Assembly (NCBI RefSeq): GCF_039536325.1
Contig: NZ_BAAAYO010000021.1
Coordinates: forward strand, 434,001-498,000
Source: Paenibacillus_AB hodogayensis
GTDB taxonomy: Bacteria > Bacillota > Bacilli > Paenibacillales > NBRC-103111
Direction of reading: 5' to 3'
Length of the DNA stretch: 64,000 bases
Both the position numbers and the translations under genes were made by a program. Shown in pieces: positions 42,079 to 51,707 of the stretch. Position 1 is the stretch's first letter. Every line of letters begins with the position of its first letter. Under the pieces are notes generated by a model. That model was not told where the DNA came from and searched no databases. It was given only the letters and a program-made list of their open reading frames with translations.

Positions 42079-44064
42079 GTGAAGAAGAAGCTGCTGATTG
42101 GTGTGTTAGGGTTGTCCACGGTCTGGGGTGCTACGGTTAGCAACGCTGCGCCGATTACCGAGACGGTGAGCTACAGCGGGTTTACGGGATTCACTTCGGT
42201 GGATTATACAAGTGAATTTTACGGTTATCAAAAGGCCATGAATCGGGACTTTACGAACTACGGTTTCAATTTCGGCAACGAATCTGCAAATGTGATGAAT
42301 ATCGTCTGGAACAGCAATATGCGGTTTCGCCTTGCCGATGTTGATGGCGACAAATTGGATGATGCGTTGTTTTACGATGTTGTCAGCGGTCAACTCCAAT
42401 GGTTCCGCGGTTTAGGGAACGGCACCTTTGGAAGTGCAAACACCTTTCAGTGGAATGACGGGAAAAATAGCGCATTTGTCGCAGCAGACTTCAATGGCGA
42501 CGGTTACGCTGATTTAGCTGGTGTCAAGGTTACCGGCTCCAGCGCCACTATTACAATCAGCTACGGGAACGGATCCGGTGGATTCAGCGGAACCACGATC
42601 GCTTCGGGCGTACCGATTTCAGGCGGGCAGATTGTAGCCGGCGATGTAGATGGGGACAAAAAGGCTGACTTCGTCGTCTACACAGGAACTACGGGCTCCA
42701 TCGATATAGGGTACGGTGATGGTACTGGGCAATTTCCTAGAATATCGAGCACTAGCTGGAACGGAACGATTGTCGGTGGGGAGATTGTGATCGGCGATGT
42801 AAATCAGGATGGATTGGCGGATATCGGGCTGTACCGCAGCAGCACGCATTCGACCGGATTTGCGTTCCGTATGGGCAGAGGAGACGGTACATTCGGGCCG
42901 AAACCGGGCGAGATCGGTACCAAAAGCGAATATCACTTAATATCAAAGCACACTTGGGACAATGCTTCGGCAATTCCCCGTATCGGTCAAATCAATGCTG
43001 ACGGAGCAGTGGATCTGGTGGAATTCATTCCTGGCAATTTGTATTTCCGAACAAGATTCGCCTATGGACTCGATGCCTACGATTATTCCGCCCATTTGAT
43101 CAAAGACGGAACAGGCTATAAGCTTTGGACCGGCGGCCGCTGGAAGACGGTGGATCAGAACGGAGATCCCATTCTCGTGAACAATGAGAATGTGTACGAC
43201 GGGGATCATATTCTATATTCCCATTCGTCTGACGGGTATCAATGGTTTCGCCAAATCGAGCGGCCGGCCTTCTATAAAGGGGAAGAAGAAGGCTACTCCG
43301 GCTGGTGGACGGACAATACGTTGGAGCCCGAAGTCATCAAGGTTGACGGCACTTATTACATGTTCTGGCAGGCGCAAATTTTTCCGGGTCAACAGGTGGA
43401 TACGGGGGAAACGGCTACGGTATTGGCAGATCGAATTGGGCTCTCTACCTCAAACGACGGGGTAAACTGGACAAGAAAAACCGATCGGGGCGTCGTCATC
43501 CATTTGGCTTCTCCCGAATCGACGAAGCTGACGCATCAGGAAATGGTATATGTCCCGGACGACCCCGATGGCAAGAAGTGGTGGATGTATGTGTACTACT
43601 ATGTGAATGGCGCTGCTCAATCGCATGTCAGAATCCGTTCGGCCGATCCGACAACATTCGATTGGCTGGAGCGTGAAACTGTTACAGGCATGGGGCAGTT
43701 GGGCAATCAGATCGGATATGCGAATGAAGCTCCGGGAGGACGGGTGTTCGTCCGCATTTCATTCGTCAAGAACCCGCTTACGAATCAAACCCACCCGACC
43801 ATCGAGTTGTCGCGGGAAGGACTATTGTGGGTAAGGGATGCCTCGCGTCAATATCCGCTTTTGGCTACCAGTGACGGACCTGCAACAAATAGCAACGTGT
43901 ACTTTCTTGGTCTGTCTACGATCGATGGTACGGGACAGCTGGAGTATTTGGGCAATGACACATTCCGTGCCCTGTATGTCGCGGCAACCTCAGAGGCGCC
44001 GACTCCGCCTAAGATCTTTAAGGCTGAAATCGGGTTAGGCGAGTTGCAATTTACGTTTCAGTGA
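42079..44064 (+). CDS. Secreted VCBS/FG-GAP repeat protein with a C-terminal glycosidase-like propeller
   Basis: A 661-residue secreted protein. A signal peptide (GVLGLSTVWGATVSNAA) is followed by about five FG-GAP/VCBS-type repeats with calcium loops (DVDGDKLDD, DFNGDGYAD, DVDGDKKAD, DVNQDGLAD). From about residue 330 a second domain has five-bladed-propeller features (TLEPEVIKVDGTYYMFWQA, IGLSTSNDGVNW), as in GH43/GH32-like or sugar-binding proteins. It may bind or cleave the locus substrate on the cell surface. GTG 42079 has GGAGAGGAG 8 bases upstream. Catalytic residues cannot be assigned. Confidence 0.78.
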   Translation: MKKKLLIGVLGLSTVWGATVSNAAPITETVSYSGFTGFTSVDYTSEFYGYQKAMNRDFTNYGFNFGNESANVMNIVWNSNMRFRLADVDGDKLDDALFYDVVSGQLQWFRGLGNGTFGSANTFQWNDGKNSAFVAADFNGDGYADLAGVKVTGSSATITISYGNGSGGFSGTTIASGVPISGGQIVAGDVDGDKKADFVVYTGTTGSIDIGYGDGTGQFPRISSTSWNGTIVGGEIVIGDVNQDGLADIGLYRSSTHSTGFAFRMGRGDGTFGPKPGEIGTKSEYHLISKHTWDNASAIPRIGQINADGAVDLVEFIPGNLYFRTRFAYGLDAYDYSAHLIKDGTGYKLWTGGRWKTVDQNGDPILVNNENVYDGDHILYSHSSDGYQWFRQIERPAFYKGEEEGYSGWWTDNTLEPEVIKVDGTYYMFWQAQIFPGQQVDTGETATVLADRIGLSTSNDGVNWTRKTDRGVVIHLASPESTKLTHQEMVYVPDDPDGKKWWMYVYYYVNGAAQSHVRIRSADPTTFDWLERETVTGMGQLGNQIGYANEAPGGRVFVRISFVKNPLTNQTHPTIELSREGLLWVRDASRQYPLLATSDGPATNSNVYFLGLSTIDGTGQLEYLGNDTFRALYVAATSEAPTPPKIFKAEIGLGELQFTFQ

Positions 44065-44092
44065 GAAGTAATCTTAAACGGTGGAGGATCGG

Positions 44093-45475
44093 ATGAAGAA
44101 ACCGAATGTGCTGCTCATTGTGTCTGATCAGCTGCGCTATGATTGCATCGGATACAGTCGAAAATATCCTGTCCGTACGCCGAATATTGACCGATTGGCC
44201 GGTGATGGTGTATGGTTCTCCAACGCCTATACGCATATTCCTTTATGTTGTCCGGCTAGACAAAGCTTGCTGAATGGCAGGCGACCCGAAACGTTCGGGT
44301 CGCTCTGGAATTATGATTTGGGTCCCCCAATTCCGGCCTTGAACCCGAACTCGTATTCGTGGCCCAGGGAAATGCAGAGATCCGGTTATGCGACGGCATA
44401 CCTGGGTAAGTGGCATGTACATCCCACATTCGATCCGACGCATTACGGATATGAGGAATACGTCTCCTTGCAGGACTATAAGCTCTTCCGGGATGAGCGT
44501 TATGGTGCGACTGGATACCGCAACGGATTTTTTGGCGAAACGGAACCGGTCCCGGTAGAGGATGCCCGCACACATTGGATGGCAGATCAAACGATCGAGT
44601 TGATGAAGCGGTACGAACGGAATCCCGCTGTGCCGTGGCATATCCGCCTGGATTTCGACGAGCCGCATCTTCCGTGCAGACCAAGTGAGCCGTTCGCTTC
44701 CTGTTACGATCCGGACGAGGTGCCGAAGTGGGACAATTTCGACGATTCTTTCACGAACAAGCCGTACATCCAAAAGCAGCAATTGTTTAATTGGGGCGTC
44801 GAGAACTATGAATGGCCGGATTGGTCCCCGACCGTCGCCTTGTACTATGCGTTTATTAGCCAGATGGACGATGCGATCGGGAAGATCGTCGATTATTTGG
44901 ATCGATCGGAGATGGGACAGGAAACGCTGATTATCTTTACCGCCGATCATGGCGATATGTGTGGTGCACATAGGATGATGGATAAGCATTGCGTCATGTA
45001 TCAGGATGTTGTTCACGTTCCTCTGATCATTCGGGGGAAGGGCGTCACCCCCGGACAAGTGAGGGAAGAGATGGTCTATAACTTGTTGGATCTTCCGCCG
45101 ACGCTTTCCGAATGGACAGGGTTTGCGCCTGGTGATTTCCAAGGACAATCGTTGGTGCAGCTATGTCGAGGATCTGCTCAGGAATGGCGCAAGGAAATTG
45201 TCTCTACCTACAACGGGCAGCAGTTCGGTTTGTTTATCCAGCGGATGATTACGGACGGACATTGGAAACTGGTATGGAAACCGACGGATGTTGATGAGCT
45301 GTACGACCTGCAAAACGATCCTGCGGAGTTGAACAACTTGATCGGCAATACCGAACTGAAGGGTGTTGTTGCCCTGCTTCGAAATCGGCTTTACGAGATT
45401 CTGATGCAAGAAGGCGATACGATGGTAGCGAATCCGTGGATGAAACGCCAGTTGCAGAAAGGGATAAAGCAGTAA
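44093..45475 (+). CDS. Type I sulfatase
   Basis: A 460-residue sulfatase. The N-terminal metal motif is VLLIVSDQLRYDCIG. The modified residue is Cys52 in CCPARQSLLNGRRP (CxPxR form), which must be converted to formylglycine. The second metal motif is IIFTADHGDMCGAH near residue 285. No signal peptide is seen, so it likely acts in the cytoplasm on imported sulfated oligosaccharide. ATG 44093 follows GGTGGAGG; the frame from 44081 would start inside the ribosome site. Neighbours point to a sulfated rhamnosyl substrate. An anaerobic sulfatase-maturing enzyme is not in this window. Confidence 0.9.
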   Translation: MKKPNVLLIVSDQLRYDCIGYSRKYPVRTPNIDRLAGDGVWFSNAYTHIPLCCPARQSLLNGRRPETFGSLWNYDLGPPIPALNPNSYSWPREMQRSGYATAYLGKWHVHPTFDPTHYGYEEYVSLQDYKLFRDERYGATGYRNGFFGETEPVPVEDARTHWMADQTIELMKRYERNPAVPWHIRLDFDEPHLPCRPSEPFASCYDPDEVPKWDNFDDSFTNKPYIQKQQLFNWGVENYEWPDWSPTVALYYAFISQMDDAIGKIVDYLDRSEMGQETLIIFTADHGDMCGAHRMMDKHCVMYQDVVHVPLIIRGKGVTPGQVREEMVYNLLDLPPTLSEWTGFAPGDFQGQSLVQLCRGSAQEWRKEIVSTYNGQQFGLFIQRMITDGHWKLVWKPTDVDELYDLQNDPAELNNLIGNTELKGVVALLRNRLYEILMQEGDTMVANPWMKRQLQKGIKQ

Positions 45476-45520
45476 GCATCCAAGCTTTCCTCGCTTAACA
45501 ATGAAAGGGTGAAAACAAGG

Positions 45521-48500
45521 ATGCAACATTCGTTATATGAACGATTCCTAAATCCACCTAATTCATTCCGCGGCAAGCCGCTATGGTCATGGAACGGAGA
45601 ATTGGATCGGGAGCAATTACTAAAGCAAATCCATACGTTCAAATTAATGGGTTTCGGCGGATTTTACATGCATTCCCGAGTTGGTCTGAAGACCGAATAT
45701 TTGGGAGACGAATGGATGACGTTCACCCGTGAATGCGCGGAAGAAGCGAAGCGCATCGGAATGGAAGCATGGCTCTACGACGAGGACCGCTGGCCAAGCG
45801 GGACTGCTGGAGGCAGCGTGACACAGGAGCCTCGTTACCGGTTGAAATTTATTAAAGTGGATGCGGTTGAACCGGATGCCTTCCAGTGGACGGAAGCCGT
45901 AGTTGCAGCCTTTCATTGCCATATGGATGGCATTGCTATCCGACAATGTGTGCAATTGAGGAAAGAATCTATGGAACGACTGCCTCATGAAGGTGCTGTG
46001 CTCGTTTTTACCGTGACGGAAATGCAATCGACCTCCTTCTATAATGGCTCGACGTATTTGGACACCCTCAATCGGGAAGCGACGAATCGGTTTCTGGAGT
46101 TGACTCACGACAAGTATAATCAGGTGTGCGGAGATCTGTTCGGCAGCCATATACAGGGGATTTTTACAGATGAGCCGCACCGGGGGGCTTTGCTTGATGG
46201 GTTCGGGATCCTCAATCCAGACAAGGAAAGACACGCGCCGTGGACCTATGATTTGTTCGACCGGTTTCGCAGCACATTCGGATATGATTTGATTCCCCAT
46301 TTGCCTGAGCTTTTCTACCGGTTGGACGGCAACGTTGTTTCCCAGGTGAAATGGCATTATGTCGAACTGCTGCAGCGGATGTTTCTCGACAACTTCGCCG
46401 TTCCGATGCAAGAGTGGTGCAGGAAGCACGGCCTTCGATTGACCGGCCACGTCCTTCATGAAGATTCGTTGACTGCCCAAACGGCGATGTCCGGTTCGGT
46501 CATGCGCTATTATGAATATATGGATGATCCGGGAATCGACGTGCTAACGGAAGGGAATCGCTGCTATTGGATTGCCAAGCAGCTGTCGTCCGTCGCTCGG
46601 CAATTTGGAAAGCAGTGGTTGTTCTCCGAACTGTACGGTGCAACCGGCTGGCAGATGTCGTTTCAGGGGCACAAAGCAGTCGGAGATTGGCAGGCATTGT
46701 TCGGGATCAACGCTCGAAGCCACCACCTCGCGTGGTACACGATGGAGGGCGAGGCAAAACGTGATTTTCCGGGGACTATCGGACCGCAATGCTCTTGGTG
46801 GCAAGAATATGAGAAGGTCGAAACGTATTTTTCGCGAATAGCTGTGGTCATGTCGGAAGGGAAGGCGGCATGTGATGTACTGGTGCTGAACCCCGTCGAG
46901 AGCGTTTGGTGCCAAGTATACAGCGGGTGGTCTTCCATGCTTGCGGCGAATTCTCCCGAGGTCATTGAAATCGAACGACAGTACAAGGAATTGTTTCATT
47001 GGCTTTCGAGCGCGCAGATCGATTTCGATTATGGAGACGAACATCATCTTTCAAGGTACGGGTCTGTTGAAGCGGACGAATCCGGTGAACCTGTCCTTCA
47101 GCTCGGAGCGTCGTCTTATCGCCTCATTATCGTTGCAGGGATGCTGACGATACGTTCTTCTACGCTGCAACTACTGCAAGCATTCCTGCAAGCGGGGGGC
47201 CGTGTTGTCATCGCCGGCACGCCGCCGGCTTATGCGAATGCGCTGCCTTCGCAAGCCATCGTGCAGGCTTTGGGACGGGCCATTGATGTGGAATGGAGTC
47301 AGGCAGCTATAACGGAAGCCTGTTCGCCATCTCTGCGTGTGCGCGCTCAAGCGAGCGAAATGAAGACAGAGGAGCCTGTTCGGGACATTTATTGCCAGAT
47401 TCGTAAGTCGGATGACGGATATCTTGTGTTGTTTCAAAATATGGATCGCGGCCGTTGGCTGCGTAACGTGCGTTTACGTTTGAACATTCGGGGTATTGCG
47501 GAACAATGGAACGCGCTTACAGGTGAGAGATTACGAGTCCCCGCAACCGACACGGCAGACGGTCTGGATATCATTGCAGATTTCCCTCCGTCGGGAGAGC
47601 AGCTTTATTTCGTTCGAACGTTTCCTGACGATTCGGTTCCACTTCAGCCTTCTTATGAAGAGACCGTAGTCAGGCAGTGGACCGGGCCGTTTGCGTATCG
47701 ATTGAGCGAGCCCAATGTATGTTTGCTTGACCGAGCTGCATACCGAATAGATGACGGTGATTGGCAGGAAGAGGATGAAATCCTTAAAGTGGATCGTGCG
47801 CTGCGTGATCATTACGAGGTAGAGTGGCGCAACAATAAAATGATCCAGCCGTGGTACGCTCGCGCACACGGTCAATGGCCGAGCGAGCCGCTAGGCCGTA
47901 TTTCCCTTGCATTTCGATTTCAAATCGATCATTTCCCCACGGAGGGGCAATGGTATTTGGCGATGGAGCATCCGGAAAATTTCACTATTTTGGTGAATGA
48001 CGCCCCATTGCCGAATGGTCCGGTACCGGGAGAGTGGGTGGACCCTTGCTTTCAATTGCTCCCTTTGGCTGCCTCCTTGCTCAGTGTGGGCGAGAACCGA
48101 ATCGTGCTAGAAACGGCATTTCATGAGCGCGTTGATTTGGAAGCCGTCTATATACTTGGGAATTTCGGCGTGAAGCTGCAGAATACGGAAAAGCAGATTG
48201 TAGCACTCCCGGAGCGAATGGAAATGGGTGACCTGGCGGAGCAGGGGCTCCCCTTTTACGGGGGGATGATTGCTTTTTTATTCGATGCAGATGAACAACG
48301 GGGACGGAGCTATGAGGATCGGACTGCGGATGTCCATATCTTGCGGCTTCCGGCTATTAACGGTGCTTGCGCGAAGGTCGTCTTTGGGAATGGAGGGACA
48401 CAAACGATGCCTTGGATGCCGTATGAAGCCGATATTACGCAGCCTATGCAAACGGGCGGCAGCTTCGAGCTTCAGCTCTTCTTGACCCGGCGAAATACGT

Positions 48501-48667
48501 TCGGTCCGCTCCACATGGTACCTGCTCATAGCAACGCATACTCGCCCGATCATTTTCATACCATAAACGATCGTTATTCCGAAGACTATATGCTGTGGCC
48601 AGCCGGAATTCCTATGCCGCCGCAGCATATTATAAGGCGCAACGTTTCGCAAACGACTCGTACTTGA
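45521..48667 (+). CDS. Large glycoside hydrolase, GH106-like
   Basis: A 1048-residue protein. The N-terminal barrel carries KPLWSWNGELDREQLLKQI, FGGFYMHSRVGL and AWLYDEDRWPSGTAGG, patterns found in GH106-type alpha-L-rhamnosidases and their relatives, with an acid pair in GIFTDEPHRG. The middle (GHVLHEDSLTAQ, WLFSELYGATGWQM) continues the barrel, and beta-sandwich regions fill the C-terminal half. There is no signal peptide, so it probably acts inside the cell. ATG 45521 follows AAAGGGTG. Assignment to GH106 is by pattern; a related unclassified family is possible. Confidence 0.72.
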   Translation: MQHSLYERFLNPPNSFRGKPLWSWNGELDREQLLKQIHTFKLMGFGGFYMHSRVGLKTEYLGDEWMTFTRECAEEAKRIGMEAWLYDEDRWPSGTAGGSVTQEPRYRLKFIKVDAVEPDAFQWTEAVVAAFHCHMDGIAIRQCVQLRKESMERLPHEGAVLVFTVTEMQSTSFYNGSTYLDTLNREATNRFLELTHDKYNQVCGDLFGSHIQGIFTDEPHRGALLDGFGILNPDKERHAPWTYDLFDRFRSTFGYDLIPHLPELFYRLDGNVVSQVKWHYVELLQRMFLDNFAVPMQEWCRKHGLRLTGHVLHEDSLTAQTAMSGSVMRYYEYMDDPGIDVLTEGNRCYWIAKQLSSVARQFGKQWLFSELYGATGWQMSFQGHKAVGDWQALFGINARSHHLAWYTMEGEAKRDFPGTIGPQCSWWQEYEKVETYFSRIAVVMSEGKAACDVLVLNPVESVWCQVYSGWSSMLAANSPEVIEIERQYKELFHWLSSAQIDFDYGDEHHLSRYGSVEADESGEPVLQLGASSYRLIIVAGMLTIRSSTLQLLQAFLQAGGRVVIAGTPPAYANALPSQAIVQALGRAIDVEWSQAAITEACSPSLRVRAQASEMKTEEPVRDIYCQIRKSDDGYLVLFQNMDRGRWLRNVRLRLNIRGIAEQWNALTGERLRVPATDTADGLDIIADFPPSGEQLYFVRTFPDDSVPLQPSYEETVVRQWTGPFAYRLSEPNVCLLDRAAYRIDDGDWQEEDEILKVDRALRDHYEVEWRNNKMIQPWYARAHGQWPSEPLGRISLAFRFQIDHFPTEGQWYLAMEHPENFTILVNDAPLPNGPVPGEWVDPCFQLLPLAASLLSVGENRIVLETAFHERVDLEAVYILGNFGVKLQNTEKQIVALPERMEMGDLAEQGLPFYGGMIAFLFDADEQRGRSYEDRTADVHILRLPAINGACAKVVFGNGGTQTMPWMPYEADITQPMQTGGSFELQLFLTRRNTFGPLHMVPAHSNAYSPDHFHTINDRYSEDYMLWPAGIPMPPQHIIRRNVSQTTRT

Positions 48668-48684
48668 GAGAGAGGATTTGGACG

Positions 48685-51051
48685 ATGATTCATGTACCGG
48701 CGTTCTGGCATCCCAATCCGTCGCGTGAACAAAATGTGTATGTAGCGTTTCAGACAAAGCTGGTTATTCCTGTGCCGGAGCTTGTAACTCTTCATCTATT
48801 TGGATGCGACGTGTACCGCGTTTATTGCGGAGGGAAGGAGATAGGGGAAGGGCCGGCCCGATTCGCCGAACGTTGGCCAGAATACGATGTGTATGCGTTG
48901 GACCTTCCGGAAGGGGAGCATACATTGACGATCGTTGCTCACTATTACGGTGTTGCTACACGGATGACTTCCAACAAGCTCCCTCCGTTTGTCCAGGTAG
49001 AGGCGATGGACGCAAACGGTCCCATTTCGTTGTCATGGATTTGTCGGGAATTGGATGCTTATTTGCCGATGGGACGCAGAGTGAACGGACAACTCGGTTG
49101 GGCCGAGTATTGCGATGTGCGGTTGCTTCCGGATTGGTGCGAGTATGGGGAGGGGGATTCATCAGCCCGTGACGACAAGTGGCAACCTGTCGCTTACAAG
49201 GAACCGTGGAACGGTCGAGAGCAACCGGAATATCGCTCTGGAAATCAGGTTGCTTGCCGAAGCATCCCCATGGCCGCCGATTCAATCGGTTCAGGCTTGT
49301 ATGTGAACCGCTTCGGCTATGAGAAGGACGACCCGCCCGTTCGTTTCCTTCTGCGCGATTTGCAACCGACCCTATCTCCGGATGGAATCTGGTATCGTTT
49401 TGACTTCGGCAAGGTCGGGCTGTATCGACCGATTCTGGACCTGAAGCTGCCTGAGGGAACGAAAGTGGAAACCGGGTACAGCGAGTATTTGACGGACGGC
49501 AGAGTCATACCGGTCATCACGTATTCCGCCAGCTCTTCTTGCCATGTAGATCGGTGGATTGCACAAAGCGGCAGGCAAACGTTATCGACTTACTCGCCAA
49601 GAGGGTTCCGTTTTCTTGAGCTCCATATCGAGGCACCGCCGAACACAATCTTCGTTCATGAAGTTGCCGCTGTGCAAAAGTCTTATTTTGCTACTCCGAG
49701 CGGCCGATTTAACAGCAGCGATCCGCTGCTGGATCGGATTTGGAACGTGTGCGTGGAGACGTTGCAGTCTTGCAGCGAGGATGCGCTCACCGATACCCCG
49801 ACACGCGAACGGGGACAGTGGCTTGGTGATGCCGTAGCGGTCGGAATGGAGACGCTAAGCGTTGCTTACGGCGATCTGAACCTGATCCGCAGAAGCTTGG
49901 AACAGGCAGCGCTTTGTCGATTTGACGACGGCATGATTGTGGGTTGCTACCCCGGTCAGATCATTCCCGTCTCTTCATATGCCATGCTGTGGGTGGCTGG
50001 ATGCCTGCGATACTTCAGGCTATCCGGGGATAAACACTTTCTCCAAACACACTTTGCCGCAGCAAATGATGTCGTCGACTGTTATTTATCGTTTTTGACG
50101 GAAGATGGGATTGCTCACTTTCCTCATTGGGACTTCGTGGATTGGGGGCATATCGTCTCAAAGGATAAAGTGAATATTGCGCTTAATGTATTAACGTGGA
50201 AAGCGATTGTCGATATTGCGGATTGGGCCGACCTACTAGGTGAAGTAGCGCTGCGTAAGCGTAGGATCGAACAAAAGGATCATCTGGAAGCGATTATTCG
50301 CAGGAAAATGACAACTTCTACTGGTATGCTTCTGCCTTCCATTCCGATCGCATGCATAGACGAGGATCATCTACATAGTGAACCGGGATTTCATGCCAAT
50401 GTGCTTGCACTTCGATTCGGATTGTTCCGCGGCGAAGAGCGAAGGAGTGCCGTCGAACTGGTGAAACGACATATGATGAACTGCTTTCCCAATCTCGGGG
50501 ACGCCCCGCGTCTCTCTCATCCTGCAGCCAACAATCCGCAGCTCATTACACCTTATTTCGGGCACTTTGCGCTGGCGGCACTACTGGAAGAGAGAGAGAC
50601 GAGTTTTGTACTGGATCAGTTCAGAACATGTTGGGGATGGATGTTGGAACAGGGAGCCACGACCTTGCTGGAAGTTTTTGACCACCGCTGGAGCCATTGC
50701 CATGCTTGGTCGGCATGTCCGTCTTGGCAGTTATCCCGCTATTTTCTTGGTTTCCATGCGAGTGGGGATGGAGATCCTTTGGCTTTCGAATTCAGACTGC
50801 AAACTGGAGATCTGAACTATGCTTCAGGCACATTACCGATTATCGGAACTGAACATGCAGTGCGAATTTCATGGTTCCGAAATTCGGAGGGTATCCGATA
50901 TGAATGCGAGAGCGATCAGGATATTCTTGTCTACCTTCCATCCGATATGCCCTATCACATAGTATTCATCGATGATCATGTGGAAGTTCCGTCGTCTGGA
51001 TATTTCCATACAAGGGGATTTCGGGCGATTTTGAGTGATCGGCTCCTTTGA
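48685..51051 (+). CDS. GH78 alpha-L-rhamnosidase
   Basis: A 788-residue enzyme. N-terminal beta-sandwich domains are followed by an (alpha/alpha)6 barrel with the GH78 catalytic-site motif DTPTRERGQWLGD beginning at Asp370. Further conserved elements are HWDFVDWG, HANVLALRFGLF and the late barrel segment SHCHAWSACPSWQL. It removes terminal alpha-L-rhamnose. ATG 48685 follows GAGAGAGGA. No signal peptide is present, so it likely acts on imported oligosaccharides after desulfation. It is the last intact gene of the locus. Confidence 0.9.
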   Translation: MIHVPAFWHPNPSREQNVYVAFQTKLVIPVPELVTLHLFGCDVYRVYCGGKEIGEGPARFAERWPEYDVYALDLPEGEHTLTIVAHYYGVATRMTSNKLPPFVQVEAMDANGPISLSWICRELDAYLPMGRRVNGQLGWAEYCDVRLLPDWCEYGEGDSSARDDKWQPVAYKEPWNGREQPEYRSGNQVACRSIPMAADSIGSGLYVNRFGYEKDDPPVRFLLRDLQPTLSPDGIWYRFDFGKVGLYRPILDLKLPEGTKVETGYSEYLTDGRVIPVITYSASSSCHVDRWIAQSGRQTLSTYSPRGFRFLELHIEAPPNTIFVHEVAAVQKSYFATPSGRFNSSDPLLDRIWNVCVETLQSCSEDALTDTPTRERGQWLGDAVAVGMETLSVAYGDLNLIRRSLEQAALCRFDDGMIVGCYPGQIIPVSSYAMLWVAGCLRYFRLSGDKHFLQTHFAAANDVVDCYLSFLTEDGIAHFPHWDFVDWGHIVSKDKVNIALNVLTWKAIVDIADWADLLGEVALRKRRIEQKDHLEAIIRRKMTTSTGMLLPSIPIACIDEDHLHSEPGFHANVLALRFGLFRGEERRSAVELVKRHMMNCFPNLGDAPRLSHPAANNPQLITPYFGHFALAALLEERETSFVLDQFRTCWGWMLEQGATTLLEVFDHRWSHCHAWSACPSWQLSRYFLGFHASGDGDPLAFEFRLQTGDLNYASGTLPIIGTEHAVRISWFRNSEGIRYECESDQDILVYLPSDMPYHIVFIDDHVEVPSSGYFHTRGFRAILSDRLL

Positions 51052-51230
51052 TAGGAGGTGCCTCGTACCGATTGGGCTCCGATCCGCATGAACAAGGTAA
51101 CCTCTCAGGTGTTCCCGAATACGTCCGTTGGCGGGCTTTCATGAAAGATCTCTTGGAGCCGATTGGAAAGGATGGCTCCATCATGGATGTTGTGGATAAC
51201 GAAGTTTTTTTCTTAAGGAATGTTACCTAA
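51048..51230 (+). pseudogene. C-terminal remnant of a sulfatase
   Basis: The frame reads LGSDPHEQGNLSGVPEYVRW, the usual end of type I sulfatases (YDLxxDPxExxNLA, compare YDLQNDPAELNNL in the intact gene). It begins only at the GH78 stop and lacks the body of the enzyme. A second sulfatase gene was probably lost here by deletion. Confidence 0.6.
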
Positions 51231-51326
51231 GTAAATCAGTGCTACAAAATCTGTATTTCCTAGAGCTAGATCATTGAATGCGGCTCACATAGACTATTAT
51301 TTCTCAGGAAGTGAGGTTTGTTAAAA

Positions 51327-51578
51327 ATGGTTTCATTAGCACCTATTAAGCAAATCTGCAAACCTAGAGTCGGGCTGTATTCGTTTGGTCTTAGAGCTTA
51401 TTGGGGGCAATTCCCTGGTACCCGTGAAGTCTCATTGACTACGGTCGGTTTATCGAACTACCTCGGAGCTTATGGAAGCGAAGGTGCAACCGCTCCGCTC
51501 GGCTCCAAGGACGCGGGGGAGAAAAGACTGTACGCCCTGCTGCGCAGGATTGAGTCAATCGGGGCGTACGGGACATAA
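51327..51578 (+). pseudogene. N-terminal remnant of an L-arabinose/L-fucose isomerase-like gene
   Basis: ATG 51327 has AGTGAGG upstream and starts PRVGLYSFGLRAYWGQFPG, parallel to ARIGIVTVGHEPYWGQFPGL of the intact gene at 54157. After about 40 residues the similarity ends and the frame runs through unrelated sequence. The promoter-proximal end of a duplicated isomerase gene thus survives. Confidence 0.55.
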
Positions 51579-51592
51579 AGAGATTGCAAATG

Positions 51593-51620
51593 GGCGGCCG
51601 CCGTTAGGGGGTCGCCTTTT
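51593..51620 (+). terminator. Terminator-like hairpin
   Basis: GGCGGCC (51593-51599) pairs with GGTCGCC (51610-51616) with one wobble pair, followed by TTTT. Confidence 0.5.
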
Positions 51621-51707
51621 AAGCGCGAAATACCTATTTGCAACCAACAATACATTTGCTTCGTCAATTGAATAGGGAAATTTTCCATTTGAAGAGGAGA
51701 GGACGAA

